Source: an uncultured Eubacteriales bacterium (GTDB lineage Bacteria > Bacillota > Clostridia > Oscillospirales > CAG-272). From it: 64,000 bases of DNA. The notes beneath the pieces were generated by a model, which did not search any database, was not told the DNA's origin, and saw only the letters and a program-made list of their open reading frames with translations. Position 1 is the stretch's first letter. The number at the start of each line of letters is the position of its first letter. Positions 53,093 through 62,304 of this stretch are shown piece after piece. The DNA is taken from assembly GCA_934503195.1 (NCBI GenBank), contig CAKSVM010000004.1:9695-73694 (forward strand). Direction: 5' to 3'. Position numbers and translations under genes: made by a program.

Positions 53093-56044
53093 TCAGAAAA
53101 GTATCTCCCCGCCGTCAAGTCCGAACGGCGCAAGCTCATAATTTCCGGTCCATCCGATTCCGCTTCCCGCCGAGCCGGGAATGTCGGCCGACGTCACCGG
53201 AATCATTCTCATTATCCATGTCGCGCGGCTGCATCCGGCAAAGTCAATTCCGGTCATGTGCGACGGTCCGATCGCGTTCCGGAGCGTTCCGAAGAGCCGG
53301 ACGGCGATCCGGTTCTCCCCCTCGCGGAGTTTAATCGAAATCTCATACGGCGGACGGTTTATCGCCCCGACACGCTCGCCGTTCACTATGACCTCGGACG
53401 TGCATCCACGCATTCCGGCAAGTCTCAGCGTCGCGAAAAGCACGCGCGGCACGTTCACGGCCGACTCGTAGAGAAGGCTTCCGATATAGAACGGATACCC
53501 TTCAAGCGTGACATTCCGTCCGATCGGCGGCTTTCTGTCGGCGATCCTGAGACTTCTTGACACCCTGCACATTCCGCCGCGCGTGGGAAGCGAAACCGTG
53601 TCGACCGAGAAATCGCCGATTATATGGATTCTTTCGAGATCGACTCCGACCGGAGCGCGGAAAAGCTCGAAGAGGTGCTTCATATCGTCGCAGATTCTCT
53701 CCTGAACCTGCGGCTTTGTGTTCCGGCTGACCTCGATGACATTCCCACCCGCCTTCACATCGGGAAGATTGATGAGACGGAAGGATTCCGAGAAATAATA
53801 TCCGCGGTCGGTCATGTCGCATTCCGTTCCGTTCAGCGTCACGCCGCACTCGCCCGGCTCCTCGATCGCGAGCCGAAGTCCCGCGAAATCCCGCGCCGAC
53901 TCAAATCTGAATCTGAGCGTCACGTTTCCGAAATAGTTCTCGCGTTTAAGGATTTCGGTCACGCACTCGACCGGATATTCGTCCGAGAAATTTTCCATCG
54001 CGTCGGTCTTGTATTCGCAGGTTTCGAGCGTCAGAACGTTTTCGTGCTCGGGTTCGCAGACGAATTCAACCGGAATGACCGTTTTCGACGCCGCGAGCTT
54101 CGGAAGAGCCTTTCCCGGCACAAAGCGGAGAAGCAGAGACGCGCCCGGCGCGAGGTTGATATCGGAGATCGTGGTACCGTCTTCATACCTCACCGGGAAG
54201 AATGAAATCTCGCCGTTTTCGGCGTTCCAGACCTCGGCGGTGAATTCGCCGGGGAGAATCAGCTTTCCGCGCTGATTCTTCCTGCAATCGGACGAGGCGA
54301 GCATGAAATCGCGCAAGTCGCCGTTTATGTTATGTCTGATCGCGACAGCCGCCGTGTCGCCGACAAATTCATAGCCCTTGTCAAAATTCCGCGCGATTCT
54401 GACAAGCCCGTTCTCGTCATCGACGCGGATGATCTCCGGACGTCCGAAAAGCTCCGACATATCGCGCGTCACGCCGTCAAGCCGCTCAGGCGGATTTCCG
54501 ACGACGATAATCTCTCCGTCGTTCTTTGAAAACTCCAGAAGAAGCGAATACGCGCGGTCACTAAGCAGCTCAAGAAAAGGAATCACGACCCGCTTATAGC
54601 TCATCTTTCCGATGACAAACCGATTGCCGTCAACCGAACCGTCAGAGGAAATCGTCGCGAGATCGCCGAAGTGGAAGGCGATATCATTCGCGTAGAGCGC
54701 GAGAACGAGTCTGTCAAAGGTCACGTCATACGCGTCAACGTCGGCGCGCGGCGACATATCCGCGCGGTCGGTTAGTCCTCGTATTTTCATATACGCCGTC
54801 TCAAGCGGATGGAGAACAAGCGTCTCGACCGTCGGCTTTCCTTCGGAAAGGAAGGTGCCGACTCTGGCGGCGTAGTCCTTCATCACCCTGAAATTCTTCC
54901 AGAACGGCTGATAAATATTGAACTGCTGCGGATAGAATCTCTTTCTGAATCCGCCGATCGAGTAGAACATCGCGTGCATACACTGATGATTTATCCCGAA
55001 GAGCGCGAAGAAGTCCCATAGCCGCATCATATCACGGAATGAGAGATCGGGCGAGGTGACGCCGTACATTTCGCAGAGAATATGCTTTTTCCCGGCCTGC
55101 ATCGCCGCTGAGACGCACTGGATCGTCGAGACGAGCATTCCCTGAAGCGTTATGCCGCCGTCGCCCAGCGTTTTGTCGCCCCATTCGTTGAAAATCCGCA
55201 GCTGATCGATTCCGGGAATGTCGAAATACTTGTAAAAGGGCATCAGCGCGCAGCCCTGCGTCACCTGATATTTGAGAAGCTCCTCGCCCATAAGGTGGCC
55301 GCTGAAGGTGAGATCATGCTCGTGGCACCATTTTCTGACGCTCGTGAAATAGTGCTTTTCCATTCGCTCGCGGAGAAGCGTGAAATATCTGTAGCGGATC
55401 GTCTTGTAGTCGCCGACGTCAAAGTAGAGCGAGTCGATCCTTGCCTTCAGCGACTCGCCGAAGCGTTCGAGATAATCCTCCTCCAGCCCCTCCGTCCAGA
55501 CCATATAAGCGTTGTTGAAACGCGGTTCGTCGACCCAGACCGAGATCACGGTCTTTCCGAACTCGTCCGAGAACTCCGCCCACATATCCTCGTAGACGGT
55601 TTTTATGTAATATTCGGTCGAGGCCTTGTCAAGCATATTGACCGCGGCTGCCGAGAGCTTGTCGAGATACACGATCCCGTCCTTCTCAAGCAGAATCTCC
55701 TCTCCGTCCGAAAGCTCAGAGGACTTTTTCGGCTCGATGTGGTGAAGCGCGTACTCCGCCGGAAGTCCGGGATAGGCGGAGGGCATATATCCGGCCTGAA
55801 GGACGATTTTCAGTCCGCACTCGCGCGCGGCGTCGATCGCGACCCTGACCTTCGATCTGAACTCCTTCCCGGGATAATCCGAGAAAAGTCCGTTGTAGGT
55901 GCGGAAGATGACCGAGTAGAGCCCCTTGTCGCGGAACTCCTTTATCTGGCGGCGGATCATTTCGTCGGACAGGCGGTCGTTGACCATATAGAGATCGAGT
56001 CCGCGGAAGGTCTCGTCGGGTGTCATGAAATCTTTTTCGTTCAT
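53093..56044 (-). CDS. GH106-like large glycoside hydrolase, cytoplasmic
   Basis: 983 residues, no signal peptide. The N-terminal barrel region begins RGLDLYMVNDRLSDEMIRRQIKEF and holds VWVDEPRFNN (Glu173) and FSGHLMGEE, the same two motif types as in the 791-residue protein at 11900 (TDEPR, GGHLD), so both probably belong to one clan of GH106-like rhamnosidase relatives. The rest is beta-rich with a galactose-binding-like end (TCEVIVNGERVGAINRPPYE). Single-gene transcript from a promoter at 56086, divergent from an AraC gene at 56154. It has no partner SBP in the same operon; the SBP at 57040 reads on the same strand two genes away. Confidence 0.65.
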   Translation of the reverse strand: MNEKDFMTPDETFRGLDLYMVNDRLSDEMIRRQIKEFRDKGLYSVIFRTYNGLFSDYPGKEFRSKVRVAIDAARECGLKIVLQAGYMPSAYPGLPAEYALHHIEPKKSSELSDGEEILLEKDGIVYLDKLSAAAVNMLDKASTEYYIKTVYEDMWAEFSDEFGKTVISVWVDEPRFNNAYMVWTEGLEEDYLERFGESLKARIDSLYFDVGDYKTIRYRYFTLLRERMEKHYFTSVRKWCHEHDLTFSGHLMGEELLKYQVTQGCALMPFYKYFDIPGIDQLRIFNEWGDKTLGDGGITLQGMLVSTIQCVSAAMQAGKKHILCEMYGVTSPDLSFRDMMRLWDFFALFGINHQCMHAMFYSIGGFRKRFYPQQFNIYQPFWKNFRVMKDYAARVGTFLSEGKPTVETLVLHPLETAYMKIRGLTDRADMSPRADVDAYDVTFDRLVLALYANDIAFHFGDLATISSDGSVDGNRFVIGKMSYKRVVIPFLELLSDRAYSLLLEFSKNDGEIIVVGNPPERLDGVTRDMSELFGRPEIIRVDDENGLVRIARNFDKGYEFVGDTAAVAIRHNINGDLRDFMLASSDCRKNQRGKLILPGEFTAEVWNAENGEISFFPVRYEDGTTISDINLAPGASLLLRFVPGKALPKLAASKTVIPVEFVCEPEHENVLTLETCEYKTDAMENFSDEYPVECVTEILKRENYFGNVTLRFRFESARDFAGLRLAIEEPGECGVTLNGTECDMTDRGYYFSESFRLINLPDVKAGGNVIEVSRNTKPQVQERICDDMKHLFELFRAPVGVDLERIHIIGDFSVDTVSLPTRGGMCRVSRSLRIADRKPPIGRNVTLEGYPFYIGSLLYESAVNVPRVLFATLRLAGMRGCTSEVIVNGERVGAINRPPYEISIKLREGENRIAVRLFGTLRNAIGPSHMTGIDFAGCSRATWIMRMIPVTSADIPGSAGSGIGWTGNYELAPFGLDGGEILF

Positions 56045-56085
56045 TTCAAAAAAGCTCCTTTACAAATAAGGCTTGATGTGATATA

Positions 56086-56114
56086 ATTATACCATGAATA
56101 CACGTGTTTTTCAA
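56086..56114 (-). promoter_or_regulatory. Promoter of the GH106-like gene
   Basis: TTGAAA (56109-56114), 17 bases, TATAAT (56086-56091). Confidence 0.75.
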
Positions 56115-56153
56115 TCCCACATAATAAACCATAATTCGTAAAAAACAAAGATA

Positions 56154-56990
56154 ATGAAGCTCATCGAAATGAACCCCTACGTCCGCTTCGCGCGGATCCA
56201 GAAACGCAATATGCCGAAAATCCCGTCGGCCGCGATCGACCACAGACTCTACTGCTGCCTTGTCGGTGAGGGAGTCTTTGACGTCGGCGGGACGGAATAT
56301 AAAATCAGCCGAGGAACGGTGATCTACATCCGCTCCGGAACCTTTCACCATATAATAAATGAAGCGTCCCCGCTTGTCTTCTCGGGGATAAACTTCGATT
56401 TCTCGCGAAAATTCTCAGACCGCGTCCCGCCGCTTCCGGCATTGCCAGAGGGAAGATTCGACCGCTCGCTCGTTACCGAACCCGGGCTTTTCGATGACTC
56501 GGAACGCTTCGACCGGACGATATACCTTAACGCCGAGGGTATGTTCGAAAGCACCTTTTCGGAGATCGTGAACGAATACGCCGGGTCGCGCGTCTTTTCG
56601 GATGAAATCTGCTCGGCAAGACTCCGCGCGCTCCTCTTTTCGCTGATAAGCGAGACCGGGACGGAAGACGCGATAAGCGCGAAAGCTCTCGAAATCATCA
56701 CATATATAAACGGCCACTTCACAGATTCACTCACGGCCGCGTTTCTCGCGGAGAAATTCTCGTATCATCCGAACTACATTTCGTCGCTCGTCAGAAAGGC
56801 GACCGGACTTCCGCTCCACGCCTATATCGTCGACTGCCGGATGAAGCGCGCGAGGATTCTTTTAACCTCGACCGACCTTTCGGTCAGCGAGATCGGAGCA
56901 GAAATCGGGATGCCTGACGTCAAGGCCTTCTCAAAGTGTTTTCTGAAAAACGTCGGCGTCACGCCGGGAAAATTCAGAACAAAGGGATAG
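56154..56990 (+). CDS. AraC-family regulator of the GH106-like gene
   Basis: 278 residues. Cupin-like sensor (EYKISRGTVIYIRSGTFHHI) and double helix-turn-helix (LTAAFLAEKFSYHPNYISSLVRKATG, then LSVSEIGAEIGMPDVKAFSKCFLKNVGVTPGKF). The first ATG (56154) has only a weak ribosome site; the ATG at 56169 is an alternative start. Divergent from the hydrolase gene 53093-56044, which is its likely target. Confidence 0.88.
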   Translation: MKLIEMNPYVRFARIQKRNMPKIPSAAIDHRLYCCLVGEGVFDVGGTEYKISRGTVIYIRSGTFHHIINEASPLVFSGINFDFSRKFSDRVPPLPALPEGRFDRSLVTEPGLFDDSERFDRTIYLNAEGMFESTFSEIVNEYAGSRVFSDEICSARLRALLFSLISETGTEDAISAKALEIITYINGHFTDSLTAAFLAEKFSYHPNYISSLVRKATGLPLHAYIVDCRMKRARILLTSTDLSVSEIGAEIGMPDVKAFSKCFLKNVGVTPGKFRTKG

Positions 56991-57001
56991 GACAAAAACG
57001 C

Positions 57002-57025
57002 AAGGGGAGGACGGATCCTCCCCTT
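57002..57025. terminator. Bidirectional terminator between AraC and SBP genes
   Basis: AAGGGGAGGA-CGGA-TCCTCCCCTT stem; on the minus strand GCGTTTTTG follows, 15 bases after the SBP stop. Confidence 0.85.
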
Positions 57026-57039
57026 CGCCGTAAATTTTA

Positions 57040-58506
57040 TCAGCCCTCGTACGCCTTTTTCAGCGCGGCGAGCTTTTCCTCGACAACCGACTTTCCGGAC
57101 GCAATCGTCGACGCGCCGTTGTCGGAGCCGTTCAGAACGATAGAGTTGAGCTGGCTTGTCAGATCATACGACACGCCGAAAAGATTCGTCGCCTGCGTGC
57201 TTCGTCCGTCGCGCACGATTTCGAGCATTTCGAGCGAATCCTCGTTCCGGAGTCCCTTCTGCGAGATCGTGATGTCGTAGTAGACCGGAAGCGTCGATTT
57301 GTAGCTCTCATAGGTCAGCGCGTCGATTATCACCCCGGCTCTCGAAGCGTCCTTCACGGTTTTCGGGATGCAGAGGAAGCAGGCCGCCGGATTCACATAG
57401 GATATGTAATTTTCCTGCGACTCGTCATATTTCGGCATCGGAATGAGTCCGAAGTTTGAGTTCATCCCGCGAAGCTCAAGCGTCGATTTGATCTCCGACG
57501 TCATGAAGACCGCGCGATTATTGTTGAAGGCGTAGATATATCCGTTTCCGGTCGATATATTGCTGTTGTCCGAATACGCGCTGCCCTCGCCGCTGATAAT
57601 CTTTCCGAGCTTCTCAATCGTCGTATACATTCTTTCGGTCTGACCCGAAAAGACGTAGTCTTTTCCCTCCGCCGAAACGAGTCGGTTCCCGGCCGCGAAA
57701 ATGAAGGCGAACGGGCTTCCGGTGTGATTCGCCAGTCCGTAGACCGCGCTTCCGTCGGTCTTCCACGAAAAGCTTTCGTCACCGTTCAGCTCAGCTGAGG
57801 CCGCGACCATCTTACCGAACTCGTCGAGCGTCCATTTTCCCGATCTGACGAGTTCGTACGGATATTCCATCTTCCGCTCGTCCATCATGTCCTGATTGAA
57901 GAGGAGCACCCACGAGAGGTCAAGCGTCATCATCTGCAAGGGACCTGACGCCGCGTAGAGCTTTCCGTACATCGTAAGCTCATCGTTTATCGCGTTGTCC
58001 CACCACTTCTCACCGAATCTCAGCTCGGGAACCGACTTCATATCAAGAAGATATCCATCGGTGATCACCGCGGGCTGGAATCTGAACGGAAGATACGCCG
58101 CGTCATAGTCCGAGTCGCCCGCCATGACCATCGTGACAATCTCGTTGCAGAGCGAAGTCTGACCCGTTCCCCAGTCGCCGCTTCCGTTTGGCGACTGATA
58201 TTCCTTTATCACGCAGTCAAAGCGATCCTCGATCCGGCGGTTACGGAGATAGACGGCGTCGTCAAGCGACTCTCCGGTCTGCTCGTCTATGTCGACCCTG
58301 ACATAGCACCCGTACTGCGCGTCGGGACTCAGAAAGGTGAATTCATATCCGTCGTATTTCACGTCTGGATAACCGTATTCGTCCTTTTCGGTGGTTTCGG
58401 ACGGAGATTCCGTCGTTACATCGGTCGGTTTCGCGTCGCCGCCGCAGGAAGCGAGTCCGGCGGTCATGAGCGCGAGGATGAGTGCGATAAAACGTGTGTG
58501 TTTCAT
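57040..58506 (-). CDS. Solute-binding lipoprotein controlled by the split AraC
   Basis: 488 residues: lipobox GLASC (Cys21), linker, SBP body with S-G-K-W-T-L-D-E-F and M-P-K-Y-D-E-S-Q-E-N-Y. It forms a single-gene transcript. Its promoter (58541-58569) overlaps that of the divergent split AraC gene, and two 9-bp direct repeats lie next to its -35 box. No hydrolase is in the same unit, so it may supply the GH106-like (53093) or GH38 (59576) enzymes that flank it. Confidence 0.9.
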   Translation of the reverse strand: MKHTRFIALILALMTAGLASCGGDAKPTDVTTESPSETTEKDEYGYPDVKYDGYEFTFLSPDAQYGCYVRVDIDEQTGESLDDAVYLRNRRIEDRFDCVIKEYQSPNGSGDWGTGQTSLCNEIVTMVMAGDSDYDAAYLPFRFQPAVITDGYLLDMKSVPELRFGEKWWDNAINDELTMYGKLYAASGPLQMMTLDLSWVLLFNQDMMDERKMEYPYELVRSGKWTLDEFGKMVAASAELNGDESFSWKTDGSAVYGLANHTGSPFAFIFAAGNRLVSAEGKDYVFSGQTERMYTTIEKLGKIISGEGSAYSDNSNISTGNGYIYAFNNNRAVFMTSEIKSTLELRGMNSNFGLIPMPKYDESQENYISYVNPAACFLCIPKTVKDASRAGVIIDALTYESYKSTLPVYYDITISQKGLRNEDSLEMLEIVRDGRSTQATNLFGVSYDLTSQLNSIVLNGSDNGASTIASGKSVVEEKLAALKKAYEG

Positions 58507-58535
58507 TTTTTATGTCTCCTTTGCGGAAATTTCTA

Positions 58536-58564
58536 TTGACATTATACCTTATTTCGTGTATAAT
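58536..58564 (+). promoter_or_regulatory. Consensus promoter of the split AraC gene
   Basis: TTGACA (58536-58541), 17 bases, TATAAT (58559-58564). Its -35 box shares a base with the -10 box of the opposing promoter. Confidence 0.88.
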
Positions 58565-58569
58565 ATCAA
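58541..58569 (-). promoter_or_regulatory. Opposing promoter of the SBP gene
   Basis: On the minus strand TTGATA (58564-58569), 17 bases, TATAAT (58541-58546). The two promoters interlock so that only one can be used at a time. Confidence 0.8.
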
Positions 58570-58598
58570 TGACAGTTGTGTTTGTGTATATGACAGTT
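58569..58598 (+). promoter_or_regulatory. Direct-repeat operator, 21-bp period
   Basis: ATGACAGTT at 58569-58577 and again at 58590-58598, start to start 21 bases (two helix turns). The first copy touches the -35 box of the SBP promoter, the classical position for AraC-type activation. Confidence 0.7.
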
Positions 58599-58615
58599 TC
58601 GCAAAGGAGGTAAAA

Positions 58616-58918
58616 ATGAAATGGTATTATGAGTCCTTCCGCGACAAATACACCTACCCGAGCTGCGGAAAGACCTTCATAAAGGAAGAAGAGGTCAACG
58701 CGCCGAAATACAACAACACGCACATTCACCACAACATCGAGATAATTTATGTACTTTCCGGAAAAATGGAATTCCGCATTTTCGGAAAAGACAGTGAATG
58801 CCATACGATACTGGTAGGCGAAAAATGCGCGCTGATCGTAAACTCGGGAATCCTTCACCGGTCAATCCCGCGCGAGGTCGGTGAATATATGCTGACCTTC
58901 ATTCCGCGAACTCGCTGA
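58616..58918 (+). CDS. AraC-type regulator, sensor part of a split gene
   Basis: 100 residues forming the cupin-like sensor of an AraC protein (THIHHNIEIIYVLSGKMEFRIFG, ALIVNSGILHRSIP). AAAGGAGG lies 5 bases before the ATG. The frame ends in TGA at 58916, which overlaps the ATG of the DNA-binding part (TGATG). Adding one base (a G after position 58905 or so) would rejoin the frames as TFIPANSLMPPV. It is either a recently broken gene or two coupled polypeptides. Confidence 0.75.
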   Translation: MKWYYESFRDKYTYPSCGKTFIKEEEVNAPKYNNTHIHHNIEIIYVLSGKMEFRIFGKDSECHTILVGEKCALIVNSGILHRSIPREVGEYMLTFIPRTR

Positions 58919-59466
58919 TGCCACCGGTCCGGCTTGAGGTCGGCAAGACCTTCACGAAGCCATATCACGACGACGAGGCGATGACGGTCGGGAATCTGAT
59001 GTACACGCTTCACCGTTATTCGCGTCTCGGCGAGCCGGGCGCGGTGAACAATGTCCTCCTTCCGTCGCTGGCGAACTCGATAATGTCGCTGATTCTGCCA
59101 AAGCTCGACGGAGAGATGTTCGAGCTTGGCGGCAGAGTGACCGAGTCCGAACTTCTGACCTATGTCTACATGAACTACCGGAACCCCGAACTGACAAGCG
59201 AGAGTGTCGCGAAAAGTTTCGGCTTCACGGCGAGAAAGGTCAGCGAGATATTCAAAAATAGCGTCGGTGTCGGCCTGAAAAGACATATCGACTCACTCCG
59301 GATTCACGACGCGATGACCCTTCTCCGGAACACCGATCAGAGCGTCGAGAGCATCGCGCTTGAGATCGGCTACGACTGTCCGAGGACGTTTTTCCGGGTC
59401 TTCAGGCAAAAATACGGCATAACGCCGGGAGAATACCGAAAATCCGGAAGACCTGAGTTCGAGTGA
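58918..59466 (+). CDS. AraC-type regulator, DNA-binding part of a split gene
   Basis: 182 residues: the rest of the sensor linker and the double helix-turn-helix (LTSESVAKSFGFTARKVSEIFKNSVG, then QSVESIALEIGYDCPRTFFRVFRQKYGITPGEY). Starts at an ATG inside the previous stop (TGATG), so ribosomes could restart here and make the binding domain alone. The DNA-binding part is intact and its presumed target repeats at 58569-58598 are also intact, which argues that it may still work. Confidence 0.75.
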   Translation: MPPVRLEVGKTFTKPYHDDEAMTVGNLMYTLHRYSRLGEPGAVNNVLLPSLANSIMSLILPKLDGEMFELGGRVTESELLTYVYMNYRNPELTSESVAKSFGFTARKVSEIFKNSVGVGLKRHIDSLRIHDAMTLLRNTDQSVESIALEIGYDCPRTFFRVFRQKYGITPGEYRKSGRPEFE

Positions 59467-59490
59467 GATTCAGATCCCGAAAATACGCGA

Positions 59491-59514
59491 AAGGGACGGC
59501 TGACGCCGCCCCTT
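59491..59514. terminator. Hairpin between converging AraC and GH38 genes
   Basis: AAGGG-A-CGGC and GCCG-C-CCCTT stem with a TGAC loop and one mismatch; CTCGTTTCG follows. Moderate terminator. Confidence 0.5.
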
Positions 59515-59575
59515 CTCGTTTCGTTCCGGCACTTTCTGAATAGCGTCGGAACGCGTTTTCCACAGCTTTGTGAAT

Positions 59576-61921
59576 TCATCCCTCAATGAGATCCGACTTT
59601 TTTCCATCCTTAATCGTGACAATCTCATACGGCCGTACTTTTTCATGGACGCCGTTTCCGAGAACCGCGAACGAAACCTCGCTCTCATCGCCCGAGTAAT
59701 CTGCGAATCTCACGACATGCCCGCCGTCCTCGCCGCGCTTTACCGCCGAGACAACGATATTCTCCGGAATTTCTCCCGAAACGCCTGAATATTCCGCCCC
59801 GAGCCTTCCGTCGTGGAAGCTGTCGGCGATCGTCAGAAGCGGCGAGTTCAGAAGATCCGCGCGGCGTTTTGAGTCGGCGTCGGATTCCGCGCCGAAAAGC
59901 GCGTAGGTGAATTTTTCGATCCCCTGCTCCATATATTCGCAGAAATCATCGCGCTTTCCGAAATGATCGGCGTAAATCGCGCTCCGGAATATCGTCGGAC
60001 TGAAATTCTTCTCGTCCGTGTCGTATCCATATGAAATGTCGCTCGCGAATCCGAGGCTTCCCGACGACATCCACTCGGCGGTCGGCTCTTCACCGGTTCC
60101 GAGCGGCCTTGTTATGCTTCCGAACGGAATCGACGCCTTGACCGACTCTCCCGCCGGGAAAGTCAGCTTGAACGCGCGATGCTTTTCGTGGAAATCAATC
60201 TCCGCCTCGACTCTCAGGAAATCGCTTCCAGCCGCGAGTATGTAGTCTCTCCGGAGCGTCGATTCACCGAAACTCTGCGTCACGCGGAGAGCCGAGAAAA
60301 CACCGCCGCGCGATATGATCCTGAATTCCGGCTCGCCGAAGCTTCCGACCGTTTTTCCGAGCGAATCCTTTTCGTGCGCCCACGTGTCGCAGTCGGTCTC
60401 GTCAAGAAGCGCGGTTCCGGCTGGACTTTTCAGAATCGTTTTTCCTGTCCGTGAGTTATAAATCGAGGAGATTTCACCGGTCGAACGATCAAACTCAACG
60501 TGAAGAATCCCGTTATCAAGCGTGGTCTCGCCGACCTTGACCTCGTCGGACTCAATCCCGGATTTTTCGTCGGTGAAGACGCGGTAAACTCTGTATCCGA
60601 GCGGCGGGAGCTTCGCTGTGAACGCGCTTCCCCATTTGTCGTCGCCGTTCGTGTGTTCGGCGCGGATTTTCTGATATACGATCTCGTTTCCGTCGTCATC
60701 GGTGATTTTCGACGCGTTCACCGTCAGCTTAACGACCGAGCTTGCGGCGAAGGGATGCGGATTGAAGACCACGACCGGGCTTCCGAGCTTTCCGCAGCTC
60801 CATGTGCGCCAGTTCTCCTTTGACGACGGCATGACCGCGCCCTTTCTCGTGTCGATCCGGCGGCAGATTTTCGTCATCGCCTTGAAGGTTTCCTGTTCGG
60901 TTATCGACTTTATCTCGCCGAAGAGATATCCGGCGTCGTCATACGCGCTCTTTATAGCGCAGCCGCCGAGAATGTCGTGGAACTGATCGAACATCAGATT
61001 CTTCCACGCTTTTCTGAGTTTTTCGGCCGGATACTCCGCGCCGGCGAGATTTTCGGCGAGCGAACAGACCGCCTCGGCCGCAGCGAGCGAATATTCCGCC
61101 GCGCGGTTCGATTTTTTAATGAAGCTGTTCGCGCTGTAGCAGCCGCGCGCGTGATGCTGAAGCTCGCCGCAGTGAACCGGAACCTCACGCTCCCTCACCT
61201 CGTCGAAATATTTATCGGGCGACGAGAATATCATATTGTCGGACCACTTTTCCTTTATGTCGCCGATAAGTCTCACGGTCGGCCCGCCGCCGTGATTTCC
61301 GACGCCGTAGAAGGCCATCATCGGAAGCCCGGCGGTCTTGCCGTTTATCCGTTCGAGCGCGTCAAGCCGCGTCGGGGTTATGCAGTAGAATTCGGGAATC
61401 CGAAAGGTCCGGACTCTTGAGCCGTCACGGCTCTCCCAGTCGAAAAGATCGGTAAGCTCACTGTTTTCGTGAGGCATCGGACGCATGAAAACATAATTTT
61501 CCATCCCCGACAGTCTCAGGATCTGCGGGAGCGCGGCGTTGTGGCCGAAGGAATCGACATTGTATCCAGTCTTTGCCGTGACGCCGAATTTCTCCCTGAA
61601 ATACCGCTGTGAGAAGAGCGCATGGCGCGCGAAGCTCTCGCCCGACGGAATGTTGCAGTCAGGCTGAATGAACCATCCGCCGACGATATTCCATCGGCCT
61701 TCCCTGACCTTCGCTTGAATCTCGGAAAACATCTCAGGGTCGGTCTTTTCGACCCATTCATAGTAAGCGGCGCAGGCCGACGTAAAGACGAGATCGGGAA
61801 AATCGTTCAGTCTGTCAAGCGCGGAGCGGAAGGTCGCGAGTATCTCCGAAAATCCCTCCTGCCACCGCCAGAGCCAGACCGGGTCGAGATGCGCGTTACC
61901 GATAAGATGAAGTTTGTTCAT
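59576..61921 (-). CDS. GH38 alpha-mannosidase-type hydrolase, cytoplasmic
   Basis: About 782 residues from the ATG at 61921 (GGAGG upstream; the frame is open to 62074 across the promoter). N-terminal zinc-site motif NAHLDPVW (His11, Asp13), nucleophile Asp123 in YNVDSFGHNAALPQIL, and DQFHDILGGCAI with another zinc His: the GH38 set. The family cuts alpha-mannosides with retention. No signal peptide, so it acts on imported mannosides. Divergent from the SBP at 62305, which probably brings its substrate; no regulator gene is next to the pair. Confidence 0.9.
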   Translation of the reverse strand: MNKLHLIGNAHLDPVWLWRWQEGFSEILATFRSALDRLNDFPDLVFTSACAAYYEWVEKTDPEMFSEIQAKVREGRWNIVGGWFIQPDCNIPSGESFARHALFSQRYFREKFGVTAKTGYNVDSFGHNAALPQILRLSGMENYVFMRPMPHENSELTDLFDWESRDGSRVRTFRIPEFYCITPTRLDALERINGKTAGLPMMAFYGVGNHGGGPTVRLIGDIKEKWSDNMIFSSPDKYFDEVREREVPVHCGELQHHARGCYSANSFIKKSNRAAEYSLAAAEAVCSLAENLAGAEYPAEKLRKAWKNLMFDQFHDILGGCAIKSAYDDAGYLFGEIKSITEQETFKAMTKICRRIDTRKGAVMPSSKENWRTWSCGKLGSPVVVFNPHPFAASSVVKLTVNASKITDDDGNEIVYQKIRAEHTNGDDKWGSAFTAKLPPLGYRVYRVFTDEKSGIESDEVKVGETTLDNGILHVEFDRSTGEISSIYNSRTGKTILKSPAGTALLDETDCDTWAHEKDSLGKTVGSFGEPEFRIISRGGVFSALRVTQSFGESTLRRDYILAAGSDFLRVEAEIDFHEKHRAFKLTFPAGESVKASIPFGSITRPLGTGEEPTAEWMSSGSLGFASDISYGYDTDEKNFSPTIFRSAIYADHFGKRDDFCEYMEQGIEKFTYALFGAESDADSKRRADLLNSPLLTIADSFHDGRLGAEYSGVSGEIPENIVVSAVKRGEDGGHVVRFADYSGDESEVSFAVLGNGVHEKVRPYEIVTIKDGKKSDLIEG

Positions 61922-61952
61922 AATATACCTCCGTGAGGAAATTCCTGACTTC

Positions 61953-61981
61953 ATTATATCATATCGGGAAAGGGCTGTCAA
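61953..61981 (-). promoter_or_regulatory. Consensus promoter of the GH38 gene
   Basis: TTGACA (61976-61981), 17 bases, TATAAT (61953-61958). Confidence 0.88.
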
Positions 61982-62196
61982 GGGTGTTTGAGACATTTTC
62001 CGCGCGATCATGTACGTTTCTGACTCCTGTAATCTCCCGGCGGATTCCGAAAAAGCCAATGTAGATTTTCGCACGGTATATAGTGAAAGTTTAGGTTTTC
62101 AAGCACAAAAACGGCGGAATCGCGCAAAACCACCTTTAGAAATTGAACCACGTTGATACGTTTTTCAGAAAAATCAACCATACGCCCATATCCTTA

Positions 62197-62225
62197 TTGA
62201 CAGGGACAAGTTTATTATGTATAAT
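62197..62225 (+). promoter_or_regulatory. Consensus promoter of the last SBP gene
   Basis: TTGACA (62197-62202), 17 bases, TATAAT (62220-62225), with an 80-base leader. The 383-base gap 61922-62304 holds this and the GH38 promoter and no gene. Confidence 0.88.
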
Positions 62226-62304
62226 AATATCATGTTGCATAAATAATATACCCAACCCGCAAAATTTGGATATTTGCAACTATTACATGAAAGGATACGA
62301 ATCA

